DNA from: Taxillus chinensis | Lineage: Eukaryota > Streptophyta > Magnoliopsida > Santalales > Loranthaceae | Direction of reading: 5' to 3' | DNA: 64,000 nt | Assembly: GCA_023512835.1 (NCBI GenBank) | Contig: CM042091.1 | Coordinates: 47,755,284-47,819,283 of the forward strand | Shown: positions 1 through 12,400 of the stretch, piece by piece | How positions within the stretch are numbered: the stretch's first letter is position 1 | Layout of the letters: each line of letters opens with the position of its first letter | Program-made: the position numbers and the translations under genes | The notes under the pieces: generated by a model | The model's database searches: none | Seen by the model: the letters and a program-made list of their open reading frames with translations, nothing else | Told to the model about the DNA's origin: nothing

Positions 1-470
1 ACTGGTTCGAGTTTCTAATTGTACTGTTTCTGAAAAAGAACCAAAAAAACCCGACTGACCCGTTCAGTTTTTTCTGACTCGAACGACCTAGTTAGATTTT
101 ATAAAACTAGTAAAATGACAGTTTATCTCTTATAATACAATTTTAATTTAAAATTAATGATTAATATTGATATTTTACTTTAGTATCTTTTTCGACCTTA
201 TTTAATTAACTTTTACTATAAATTTAGGTCATTAAACTTTTGAATTTATTAAAATTTATGTTTAAAAATATATATTAAAAATAAATAGTATTATATTATA
301 AAGTATTTTTAATGTGTTAACTTAAAATATATTTTTTTCATTAATATATAATTATAAATATATGACTAGTCTGACCACTGATTTAGCGATTGAACCAATA
401 ATTCGATCACTCAGTGCTTTAGCCAGGTTAATGTCCGATTCGGTTCTGATAACTATGATACATAATATGA
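1..470. repeat. Degenerate AT-rich repeat remnant at the window edge
   Basis: No reading frame is visible. The ends (around 1-80 and 365-455) are rich in GGTTC/CTGACC-type words, while the middle is almost pure AT. This layout resembles decayed hAT-type MITEs, such as the one in the acetyl-CoA synthetase intron near 12 kb. The left edge is cut by the window, so terminal repeats and target duplications cannot be tested. Confidence 0.3.
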
Positions 471-479
471 TAGAAAATA

Positions 480-2595
480 CAAAGAATGTTTATTGCATTC
501 TCTAATTTCTTTCTTGAGGGCAATGGGAATATCCTGTTTGAAGGACTCAAAGTTGATTTTTAAACATGCACAGATGCAAGGGTTGTTTGCTGTTTCCTCA
601 AAAACAACTTGCCATATCGCCCATTATCTGGAGCAGAATCAGAGACAGGAGCTTATGATGTTGGAGGTGTTGTTTTTTTAGGAACAAGTTCAGATGTAGG
701 GGCTGGAGCAAACGGAACTTGAGAGGTTAGAGGTGTTGTTTGTTCAGGAACAAGTTCAGAAGCAAGAGCTGGTACAGATGTGGGAAGAGGCAACTCATCA
801 TAAAGAAAGTTTTCATCCTTTTCTTCTAAGAGTGAGTACAGATGTGGGAAGGGTTGTAATATGACTCTCTTTCATTGAAAATAACATCGGCAAAGAAAAA
901 AACTTTATCAAAATAAAAGGTAATAACACTTATATCCCTTTTGTATGAGAGAATATCCCACAAACATGCATTTTAATGCCCGTCGATTAAGGTTGCCCCG
1001 ATTTGACTATAAATGTAAACAAAAGCAACATCTAAAAAATGTGATGAACAAGATTATTGGTCTTGCTTAGATTAAGATAGAAGGTTGAGAGTACCTTGTA
1101 GGACTATGAGTTTGTACGACTTTGTAAGGATGCCAATTTATGAGATGAGTGACTGTTAGGATTGCTACCTTCCAAAAGGATTTAGGAATGTTATTCTGGA
1201 AAAGAAGATCCCTAGTAGACTCATGAAGATGACCATTCTTTCATTCAACAAGATCATTCTGTTGAGAAGTATAAAAGTAAGAGGATTCCTATAATTCCTC
1301 CATTTTGATTAAATTAATCTCTCGTATTGTCGAACCTCAATTTTTTTGGATACTAACTCCTAAATTGATTTTTGACCATGGAAAAAAAATTTATGAGTAT
1401 GATACTAATATTGAATTTTTGTTTCAGCAAAAAAATACAAGTAACATGAGAGTAATCATTAATAAAATAAACAAACCATCAGGCCTTAGAGATTTAGAAC
1501 ATTAGAGAATCTCATATATTACTATGAATAAGAGAAAATGGAATAAAACTTTTTTGTATGATTGGTTAGAAAAAGGCACATTTGTGTTTGGCAAGCTCAC
1601 AAGTGTCACAATGAAAATTTTCAACATTTAAATTTGTAAATAACAATGAAAATATAATTTTTATAACAATAAAAGAAGGGTGTCCAAATTGGTGATGGTA
1701 TAATTAGATTTTGTCCTTATTCGAAGACACATGTTAGGACACAAGAGAATAGGAAAATTTATTACTAATAATGTTTGACTAGTACGGTGCTTCAGGTTGT
1801 AGAGTTCACCTTGTTCTTTAGCATATCTAATCGCTCTCCCTGTATCCTTGTCCTGAAATAGATAATAATTATGAGAAAATAATACTTAATAAGATAAATC
1901 TTAAACAAGTTTTTGAATGGAGATAAGAATGGTGGATAATCTTAGGACATAGAAAAGATTACGTAAAATAAGTGAGAGACTTATAGTGACATTTTCAATA
2001 CCATCCATAGTGGTGAGAGAACCATCTGCAGTCGTTATTTTCCTATTGCTAGGGCATGGGAGATATGTGATATAGGCATTTAAAGAATTTGTCATGTGAT
2101 TAATGACACCAAAGTCTATGATCCTAGAGGTGGTAGAAGACTTACCGGCGGCACTTAGCCCAAAAGAATATGAAAACATACTTGAATGGGTGAATGAACA
2201 AGGATCTAGGGCTTTCTCTAGACTACCAAGGAAGGATCGTACCTTTTCAAGCTCTTCATGGTTGAGACCATTCAACTATTTCAATTCGCCATTTGTTAGT
2301 TTCACAAAAGTAATATTAATCTGGTTGTTGTTTCATAAAGACTTTCCACATTGTCCCCTCTTTTACAAGGGTTATGCTTGTGGTAGAGATCTTTACACTA
2401 TCTAACATTGTGACATAGTGATCCTTTTAGCAATAAAGGCTGATCACAAAGGATGACAAAAAAATACCAACAATGAAAGTTGGTTTAACAATAAAGGCCA
2501 AGAGACAAGAAATGACCACTGGCAATGAAAGCCGAAAAAAAGAGAAGGCGAAAACTTAAATTTTCTTAATAACCTACCTTTGATATCATATGAGA
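480..2595 (-). mobile_element. Decayed Ty1-copia retrotransposon (gag end, protease, integrase)
   Basis: Read on the minus strand, the region yields copia polyprotein pieces in the right order but in several frames with stops. A primer-binding-site-like ATATCAAAGG lies near 2580. A gag/protease segment follows (about 2275-1901), with the protease neighbourhood RIIDFGVINHMT and then TADGSLTTMDG. The GAG-pre-integrase piece FQDKDTGRAIRYAKEQGELY is near 1850, an integrase zinc-finger piece FHCDTCELAKHK near 1600, and integrase core/C-terminal pieces (NPFWKVAILTVTHLIN, CMFVGYSLIQKGYKCYYL) lie at about 1200-900. The usual catalytic Asp-Ser-Gly of the protease reads Asp-Phe-Gly. Reverse transcriptase and RNase H are not seen, so the element is truncated as well as frameshifted. 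It is a dead element lying just upstream of, or inside an intron of, the following gene. Confidence 0.8.
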
Positions 2596-3287
2596 AATAA
2601 AAATATTTTATTCACATTGCTAACATATTAGATATATACACATATATTGTAGTCCGACTCTTAGTTTTATAGCAATTAATACCTAAGAAAGTAAAGAATC
2701 TTACAATAATTAGTATCTAGAAAATTAAAAAGTGTTATGACCATTAATACCTAGTAAACTAAAAAATTTTATAGCAATTAATATATAGGAATCATAAATA
2801 CAAATAATAAATACAATGTGAAAAAATTAAAAAGGTAATATAATAACTACAATTTAAATTTTATAATTGTTCACGAATCTAAATTAACTTTCAATATATA
2901 TTATACTATTATTATTAGACTTAGCATAAATACAAATTGTTTTTATTCCTTTTTTATATCGATTAAAATTTCTATATTGTTAGTCTCCGTATTCTATCCA
3001 TTGCATCCAATTTTAGTTAGATGTGTTTTAACTCTTATTGTATTCTCATCCTCTTTAGCAGGGGATAATGCTTAGTTTGCTGTTATTGTAACATCCTTCC
3101 TTGACATTATTTTATATGCTATGTTTTCTTTTCTTTTCTCTTTTTTCTATGTTGCCAGAATCTTTCTTGGCATTTTTTATATACCATGCTTGTTTTGTCT
3201 TGCTCCGTTGCCATATGGCAGCATATTGCTCCATTCTGCGCTTACATGTTGGTTGTCAATGTTTAATAGCAGCTGTATTTATATTAG
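2596..3287. other. AT-rich stretch, probably remains of the copia 5' LTR and intron sequence
   Basis: No credible coding sequence. By position it should contain the minus-strand 5' LTR of the copia remnant, because a primer-binding-site-like sequence sits at its left edge. Clear LTR termini are not visible. The right part (about 3060-3287) is T-rich and ends in ATATTAG, which fits the polypyrimidine tract and acceptor of an intron before the exon starting near 3288. Confidence 0.35.
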
Positions 3288-5795
3288 GTTTCTTGGAGGT
3301 TGGCCTGGCTTCTTTGTTGGAATCCATGACTAATATCTGTGAAGGATCATTCAGTGCAATGGTAATTCAGGTCATATCTCATAGTGGCGAGGGACTTGTA
3401 TCGAATGTGGTCTACGCGTTGCTTGGTGTTTCAGCAATGTCAAGGGTAACTGCAATTTCTTTAAAACTCCCTATATCTATTTTCTTGATTGATGACCACG
3501 GCATGTCTTTAAATGATCCGGCTTTGTAGATTAATTAACTCGGACTAAAAATTTTCTATGAACTTAGTGTATTTTCCATCGCCCAGTATCTCTATAAGTA
3601 ATTTATCCTTTGCGGTAGACTCATCATAGAGCATTGCATGACACAGCTAATAAATAATGTTGATTACAGGTTCACAAATCTGCAACAATTCTACAACAGT
3701 TGGCCGCAGTTTGCACTCTAAGTGACAGAACAACCTGGAAAGTCATACTCGGTTGGCAATCATTGCATGCATGGTTACAGTCAGCGGTCTCTCTCTCTCT
3801 CCCTCTATATATATACATATACACACACGTGTGTTTGTGTGTCATGTGGAGCTTATTAATCAAAGGATTGAAATATAGTTAACTCTTAAGTGCTTGGAGA
3901 TCTATTTATTTTGGGGGATTAAATTTAAAAGGGCACATTAAAGAAAAAAAATGGGGACTTGATTTCTCTTCATCCACATCAAATTACAACTCTTCCAACA
4001 CTGGGACTAACAATTATTATTAATCAAAGGATTAGAATTTAACGGCTTAGGAGTTTGCCATTTTGGGGATTAAAAAACAAAAAGTTGTCGAAGCTCTTAA
4101 AAAAATTTATTGTAATAATATACTTTCATATTACGTTCATCTATACTAGATAATATACAAAATATTTAGAAGTTTGAAATTTTGTTGGGATTATCCATGT
4201 AAGTTATTCGGTGAGGCTCGTCGGACTACCTTTTTTGCATGCACGCATCTCTAGATATAAAAATATATAGATATAGTTTGGGAATACACTCAAACAGGCT
4301 TATGTGCACCATGTGCCACACCGGTTAACAAACTATTAATCAAACCCAAGTCATGAAGGAAGTAGGATTGGATTATTAATGAAACTATTTTTAGTAATTA
4401 TTCTCGAAGGGATAGCTAATATATGTGATTAAAATGAGTAAGCGGGATGTCTTTCTTGCTATCTTTGAAAGAAAGAAAGAAAGAAAAGGTTGGCGGATTG
4501 GCATCTCTAATGTTTGTTTCGTGTGACATCTGTTTTTTTAATTATATTACTAGTAGGCTTTGTCAAGGGGTTACGGTTTTGCAATCTAATAGAAGTTTAG
4601 GTGGCTCAATAGTTCATACTTCCCCTTCCATATATGGAAGTAAACTTCGTCACTTTCAACCACTGTTGTAAAATCAAATTCGTTGTAAAATTGGATGTAT
4701 ACATGGCATTCACAGACAATATATCATGCCTAGGAATAGTTACTTGCCAGCTTACTGCCCAAAATATAATGCTAGTGAATTTGATCCCAAAAGTGTGTAC
4801 ATTTTGAATGATCAGAAGTTTTCGTGCTTGACAAATATGTAATTTTACATTGTAAAGAGCTTAAAGAATACCAGCTTCTTTATAATTGATTTTCTTGAAG
4901 CGGAAGGTTGTTCATCTGCCCAAACGGGTGGCTGAGGTTTCTTTAGAGGAGTCTTGTATTATTATATAAGTGTTTCGTGTCTAGTAGGCATGTATGTTAC
5001 ATTTTGTTTATGACCCAGGTACCCCTGCTATGAAGATTGTTCTTGTAGACTGAACCCAGATTTTGTTGATCACATTTTTGGATTTTATACGTCAAGTGTG
5101 CTTTCATCCTCTGAAAATTAAGTCAATCTGGTTGATTGATCCTAGTATTTAACTTTATTGCTAATTTGGGGACAAGGTAGTTGAAACTATATGACATGCA
5201 TTACAATAAAGTAAAATATTTTCATTGTTGAAATATTTCAACTGTGAGTTGTCAGATGTTATCCCCTGGCAAATTTAGTTGATTGTGACAACATAGCCAG
5301 TTCTACATCAATTTTTGTGGTTTGGATAATGGAGCTGTAGATAAAACTGTTGGCCTTTGAAAGTTTTAGATCACCACAATAAAATATTTGATAGATTCTT
5401 TTTTTCCACTTCATGGTTAATGGTTATGTTCAACATGCCATTAATTCATTTTCAATAATAATGATAATTTCATGATTATCATGGGCCATTGCAAACTGTT
5501 GCCATTTTTCTGCAGAGTTTCTCTGTTTTGCAAACTCAGTGCTTTGACGGAATTTGACAAAATTAGTTTTTATCAGGTGCAAGCTTTGCCAGCTGAATAC
5601 CTAAAGCAGGGGGAAGTAGAAAGTTTAGTTCCAGTTTGGTTGAAGGCCCTAGATGGTGCCGCTTCGGATTACCTGGAGAGCTGCAGCATAGGAAAGGGCA
5701 ATCATGGGCATATGCAGGGGAAAGGGGGAAGAGTTTTGAAGCGTCTAATACGAGAATTTGCTGATAGTCACCGCAATGTTCCAAATCTGACCTGA
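3288..5795 (+). CDS. Importin-13/transportin-like karyopherin, C-terminal exons only
   Basis: Three exons join in one frame: about 3288-3445, 3670-3786 and 5577-5795 (stop TGA 5793-5795). All internal borders are GT-AG. The joined product reads from [13 protein letters not shown] through [40 protein letters not shown] and [15 protein letters not shown] to [20 protein letters not shown]. The helical, leucine-rich composition and the tail resemble the C-terminal HEAT repeats of plant importin-13/transportin-type nuclear import receptors, which carry proteins into the nucleus in a Ran-dependent way. Only about 165 residues of an expected roughly 1,000 are present. The missing 5' exons may lie left of the window beyond a copia-filled intron, or this may be a truncated copy. 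The last intron is long (3787-5576). The exact family assignment is inference, but the exon structure is clear. Confidence 0.55.
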
Positions 5796-6315
5796 TTGCC
5801 AATGATGTTTTGCAGTCCAAGGCGCAGCATTAGCTTCCCGAGCTGCCCATACAGCGACTCAAGCACCTCAGATTTGTCACTAAATGATAATGTCTTGAGC
5901 GCACTCAATGTTTGGGTCACAATCAAAATGTAGTGGCCTGCCGTTACTGTAAAAAGAAAAGAAAAGAAAAAGTAGCCTGATCTTTGTACAGTATGAAGTC
6001 ATTAGTTTCATCATTCGTTTCTGATCACCGTTAGTCATTTTTCTGGTTAAGTTTTTGACCCCGTTTTTGGGTTTAGTAGTTGGTCAATAGAAGGAATTTT
6101 AAAGTGTACCGGCTTATATGAAACCTCATTGTTAATAAAGAGTTAGGGTTGGAATATCATATATTCATATATATTTCCTACAACGGTAACTTTTTATTTT
6201 TACCTTTGATATTCTTTTTTTACTGATGTCTTTCAGAACAATAGCCATGTTTGACAAAAATGTATATCATATTTTTTTCCTTGCACTGCATCGGATCTTC
6301 TTTTCTAGATACTAA
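5796..6315. other. Probable 3' UTR and intergenic DNA of the karyopherin-like gene
   Basis: The first few hundred bases after the stop are less AT-rich than the surroundings, consistent with a 3' UTR. Candidate polyadenylation words (AATAAA-like, for example around 6133) occur further down. No other gene is visible. Confidence 0.4.
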
Positions 6316-6716
6316 GACCATTCTAATCCAATATTCTATTTCAGTATAATTTTTATACTAAAATAGAATAATTTTTCTGCTACTCCTTTAATTTATTACA
6401 CTAAATCTTACTCTATGATATATTTCACATAATATTTCTATTAATATTTCTTTCATCTATATTTGCATAATATTCTGGCGGTAGAGGGATGCAAACGGAG
6501 GTGAGATCTAGCGGTGGAGGTGGCAGGAGAGGCTTTGGCAGCAGAGGCGGAGGAAGGGGAATTGGTATTCGAGCTAGGCATCGTTGGAGTGGGGATCACT
6601 GCATTCGAGAGATAGCACGGCAATACTGCTGCGCCAAATATGGCATAACAATGCAATATCGTTGGAGCCAATTTCTAGTGATATTATACTATATATCGCT
6701 TGCGCTGGAGATGCTC
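6316..6716. mobile_element. PIF/Harbinger-type MITE with GC-rich core
   Basis: The 401-bp segment is bounded by TAA on both sides (6313-6315 and 6717-6719), the 3-bp target duplication typical of PIF/Harbinger elements. The ends are imperfect inverted repeats: GACCATTCTAATCC at the left and GGAGATGCTC at the right. Its left arm shares AT-rich sequence (ACTAAATCTTACTCTATGAT and similar) with the element near 52.8-53.4 kb. A GC-rich, GGAGG-type core (about 6478-6570) interrupts the AT-rich arms. Short open frames across it are not credible genes. Confidence 0.55.
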
Positions 6717-6719
6717 TAA

Positions 6720-9445
6720 TGCCGGAATATTTACATATGCATGGAGCAATAACCTTTACATCTCCGATCTCCCTGATGCAACAGCCCATGGATGATAAAA
6801 ATGTATGCCATCTGGTGACCGTAGAATGGTCACGGTCATTTGGTTGCCAGCCGGGCTATCATGGGTTCTCACGAGGGTAGCGTTTTGCCTTCTCCAATTT
6901 ATGACGTGGCCTTCTCTGCGCGCTGGTAGTAGGGAGCAGCTGTTGTGGAAGATCATGGATGTTGTTGAGCTGTTTCCTTGCGAAGGAGAATGTTGGAACA
7001 TGGCATAAAGGGAAGACTGATAATAAATTAAATGATCAAAAATTAGTAGGCATACAATGCATTTAATGGGATTTAGAAGTGATTAAGCAATATATAAATT
7101 ATTTTTGTTCACGAACACAGATTTTATGGTAATTTCACAGCTCTCTTTCTGGCCAACTTAACTTTTTCAAGCAAATATTTGGCCATTGGTATGCGAAAGA
7201 AAAAGAAAAAGAAGTTAAATTTATTTCTTTTTCAAGGAAAAAAATGGTCGTTTGGCATGCTAACAAAAAGGAATCAATCAAGAAATGCGCCCACAAGTAA
7301 ATTGATTTTTACATGTTACACCCAAATTCCTGGCAATGCTATCCTTTACTCTGGAATAAATATTTGTGACCAGATGATTTTATCAGACTTAGAGTCAGAT
7401 CTACGTGTCATTCTAGCGACGCATACAACATGACTAAAAATTAATACATACTGTGTCATAACAATACGCGATCGAATAGCAAAACAAAACAACATTTAAA
7501 TTAATTCGATTCAGAAAATATTTATATTGTGAAAAACCAATTCTATGCATTAAACATCTACTAAAAAGATAATAATATGTTAGAAATCAAATCCCATTGA
7601 TGTATTAAAAATACAATAATCTACTAAAAATCAAGTTTTAGAGGCGAAAGAGTGCATTTTTTGGAAATCCGAGAGCGACAAATCCCTTATGGGATTTGAA
7701 CGCTGTAACTCTAGTTGATATCTACAAATCAAAAAAATGAGCCCAAAATGATTCACTTTACATAAAGATATGGCCCAAAAAAATTAAAAATAATATGAAA
7801 CTACAATGCAAATAGGTCGATGTGCCATGTTAAAACGTATGGAACTGTGAAAAAATATTATTTATCATATGTTCTATTTATTAAGAAGTGTTTGCGCTTT
7901 GATGGGTTATCCTTGCTAGATGAAAAGTACTCTTTTTTTGCATAAAACAACACGTGGGCATTGTGACACAATTTATTAGGATATGATACAATATATCATG
8001 GTTTTATTATAGCATAATATCCTTTATGCAACTATGATAGGCATGTGCAAAAAAAAAAAATATCACCAAACAAAATAAAAAGAAGATCCACCTCAACCTT
8101 TAGTGTCCAAGCTCCAAGTCATCATCAAACAACTTAATTCCTACTAAGACCTAGAAAGAAAATGCAAAAGGGGTGAGCAAATATAACTCATTAGCATCCA
8201 TCGAGGGCTAACCCTTCTTTACCTTCCACCTAAATGTCTATGACAAATGTGCTTAAGCGTAATATAGTGGCCTAAACTACAATGCAAAACAGAAATCAAA
8301 AAGAAACAAAAAGAAATGTAAAATGAAAACTTCAACATGTAAATTGGAATGAAACCAAAAAAAAAAAAATTACATCTACAACATAAGAAAACGAAAGTTC
8401 ACATCAAGAACAAAAAAAAATAAAGTATTATAGACAGTGTCATGATAATAGCTTTGAAACTCCATGAGTAAGTTTCATCTAAAAAAGAAGACTTAAGCAC
8501 TCTTGCACACTTTTGAGCATAGTTTTTGAACACAATTATAACCCATACATTGATTATGAAAAGCAAAGATTGAAACTTGTTATATTTTTTAGGTTTCGAG
8601 CATAGTTTTATAAAAAGTTTAAAGAAAACATGTAACGTGAAATGTGCGACCGAGAAGCATTCTAATACGTAACAAAGATGACAATGCAAAAGCAACAGAA
8701 AGCAAGTGGAGAGATCTTTTCAATAGGGTAGATCTATCGACTATTTTGCTAAAATCCATTCGATAAATGTGTTAAAGAAAAGATGCAAAAAACAAATTAC
8801 CAAATACCATTCAAATTTAGAGTTAAATAATAAGCAGAGGTGTCATTTGCCACATGTGTACCATATCACACAATGACACGAAATTACTGTAACCAAGACT
8901 ATATAATAACTAATAAATAGATGAATTTGAGTTGGCTGTGTAGATATATCCTCTTTGTTCTTACTTAGTAGACAATGTCAACTTAGTCAAAGTAAACATT
9001 GAAAGTATATCTTTGAAATATTATTTAAACATAATAATAAAAACATAGATTTATCAAATATCAACTGATAATATATAGCATATATGATGATGAGAACATT
9101 TACAAACATACTTCCTAAAAGGCAAGGCAAGAAATGAATGCATAAACGACGAACAAATCAGTAAGCATTCTACGACACTGGCAAACCTTTTGAATGAAGT
9201 TAAGGGTTCTCCAACTGGTTTATTTCGCTTCCTTAATTGAACACCCAACTGGTTATTTCGCATCTGTAATTCGAAGTTAAAAACCAGTCCGGGATTTGGC
9301 CTCAATCCTAGTCCAAATCGAATTCATCAAGTCCTCTTAATGAATCCTATCCCTCGTGTATACAAAACAAAAATACAATAAGTAATGGAATACATCCTGA
9401 GGCCATCATATAGGCTAACGTCTACTCATTTTACAGCATCGACTT
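6720..9445. other. AT-rich intergenic DNA, probably old LTR sequence in part
   Basis: No supported gene. Between about 8090 and 8300 the strand reads like antisense gypsy LTR sequence (a GGGGTGAGCAAATATAACTC-type block followed by a run of short pyrimidine-rich words), similar in style to the region at 47.2 kb. The stretch up to 9445 also contains the short 3' UTR of the acetyl-CoA synthetase gene, which is transcribed leftward. Short poly(A) runs at 8049-8060 and 8357-8370 are noted. Confidence 0.4.
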
Positions 9446-12400
9446 TCAGACGTTAGCAAGGGCTATAAGCTGATCGACGACATTTGGCTCAGCCAGAGTG
9501 CTTGTGTCTCCCAGCTCATCCAATTGATTCGAAGCAATTTTCCTCAAAATCCGCCTCATTATTTTTCCGCTCCTTGTTTTCGGAAGGCCAGGAGCCCAAT
9601 GGATTTTGTCAGGTGCCGCGAATGCTCCTATCTGAACATGAAAATTAGATACGCAGGCATCAGAGGAACTCAACTGAATAAATCAAGCATGTGCATCTAC
9701 CTTGATATGGCACAAAAGTCATTGAGGCAATCATGTCATTTGTTGCGAACATGTACTGGGTGTTGCCCAGTTTGAAAAATTTGATTGTAAGGCTGTTGAC
9801 TACGCAGATGCATCATGCATCCATGAAAGTTATTTTATTAGTGGTTCCTGATAGACATACCTGGTTTCGAACCGCAAGTATGAGACTTTTCCTAAGTTCT
9901 TCACTATAAGGAACACCATCCACAAGAGTAACAAAAGCATATATTCCTTGTCCTTTAACCTAATAACAATCATCATGAGGGGCAGACTAAGACAAATTGT
10001 TCATGAGCTACTAATAAATAGAACATTCACACGCATGCACATGGGCATGCATGTGAATACACAAACAACAGAAGCAAAGAGTTACCTCATGCTCAATGCC
10101 AACCACAGCAGCTTCGGCACACTGGGGATGTGAGACTAAAGCAGATTCTACTTCTGCTGTGCCAATTCGGTGTCCACTTCACTCGCCCAAGCAAATAAAT
10201 AAATAAACAGAGAACAACATCAGGCTGGTTAAATTTTTTGATAATTTTAGATTTTCAGTACACAAAAGAGTATGGCCATGGCGCATGTATCATGTATTTT
10301 TAATGAGTGGGTCTCATCCATGTCCATCGGTGTCCAAAATTTCATGGGATCAGAAATCTTGAGATCAAGAAGGTACCTGACATTGATAACATCATCAACC
10401 CTTCCAGTAAGCCAATAGTAGCCATCCTTATCCCTGAAATAAATAAGCAATTATCTTAAGGCAAACTACCCACTTGTCCAGTTAGTTTCCCTCTTAATCC
10501 ATGAAAAGAAGATTTGCAGTTTAGGATCAAAAAGTGCGTGATCAGAACAGATACAGCATTTTACAAATTTAATTATGGCTGGTGAGATGAAAAGAGCTGG
10601 CCCAGGCAGAATTTGTTACAGTAAGAATTTACCTGCTGCAACCATCACCACTGAAATAGTAGCCAGGGAATGCCTTGAAGTAAGTGGTTTCATATCTTTC
10701 ATGGTCACCATAAAGAGTTCTAAATGCTCCAGGCCAGGAACTTCTTACACACAGATATCCACTGCACTCACCTTCAATTTCAACACCTTTCTCGTCCACT
10801 ATGACAGGCTGTATACCACGGAAGATGAGATCTACTAAATGATAAATAGATAACAAAAGGTCAACAATGCTGAGAAAAATCAAAACAAAAAATTTGTTAA
10901 TAGCTGCATACCTGCACTCCAAAGAAAGGAAAAGTAGCAGAACCAGGCTTCTGCGGCCAAGCACCTGGAAGAGGAGTTAGCTGCAAGACAAAATGGTAAT
11001 ATGAAGTTGTAATGGAAGATAACAAGACTTAAAGGGGGCATTTATTTTCCCTTCAAATCTCTTACAAATTGCCTCTTGATTTTCATGGCTTGTTAACCGA
11101 AAAGTACTACACAGATATAAGGCACCTTGAAATTATCCCAAATAGATGTCCAAAGTCCAAACAATATCTAAAACTTAAAGAAAAGAAAACAGACTACCAT
11201 GAAGCCACCAGTCTCTGTCTGCCACCAAGTATCAGATATAGGGCACCTTGAATCTCCCACTACATTAAAAAACCACCTATATCATGGCAAAAAAAAACAT
11301 CAAATGCTTTAGCAACTAATTATCTCAAGGTCAACACATAAATTAGATCCAACCTCCAAGCACTTGGATTAATAGGCTCCCCTACACTTCCAAGGATTCG
11401 CAGGGACTTACGTGAGTAGCGAGTGACATGCTGCATGGTCCACAAAAGATAATATCAAGTTTATCACTAGGAACTTAATAACATCTGAATAAAATCATTT
11501 TTCCGCCAACAGGTTATCATCACAGAAGAACTCTCTCGGTCTCTCCCAAGCCCTTTTCAGTGGAACTCAAAATAAACTGTTGGCAATGTATAGAATGCCT
11601 TTTTAACGAGCAAAAAACTTAACTATAAAAAAGTTTATTGCATTATCTGACAGATGACTTCATACAACGTAAGCCATTGAAAATAAAAACTATTCAAGAT
11701 AAATGGAGAGAGAAGAAACGTCAAGAGGACAAATTGTCCTCCAAGCTCACAATGTAAGGCATCATTTCAGCTACTGAAGGAAGGCAAACTAAAAAATAAT
11801 ACTTCACGCACAGGTTTTCTTGTGATATAACAAAGACAACTTGCCTGGTCACCTTCACGCATGAGAGACCGTAGCAATGTAGGGGCAGTATAGAATATTG
11901 TCACCTTGAGTTTGTCAACAATGTCCCAACAGCGTCCATGGTCTGGATAATTTGGAGCCTAAAACAAAAGCACAAATGAACTGAATAAAGCACTTAACAG
12001 GAATAGAATGCCCTGCCATGTTGTAGAAACCATAGTGTTAGGGTTGTAAAAAAAAATCAAAAACAGGTTAAATCGGTCAAAAACCAGCCAAACCAGTCAC
12101 TTTGAAAAGAAAAATTAGGTTTGTTCAAACTGATTTAAGAGCCAGTCAAACCAGTTAAATTTGTTTTAATTTCGATTTTTACTTAAAAATCAGTCAAAAC
12201 CAGTCAAACCGACTCCAAACCGATCATAATTATTATATATTAATATTACTGATAATTATTTTAATAATAATAATAATGTTTTTATTATTGTTATTATATG
12301 CTGTTGTGAAATAAACTTTTAAAACATATATAAACTTAATAATTAATGACTTTTGTAGAATTAGTGAATTACATAAAATAACAACTTCAATATTTTTTAT

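Noticed and set aside
3780..3842. CT and TA/CA microsatellite after the second karyopherin exon as a possible coding extension
   Set aside because: It follows a good GT donor at 3787 and the next exon joins in frame at 5577.
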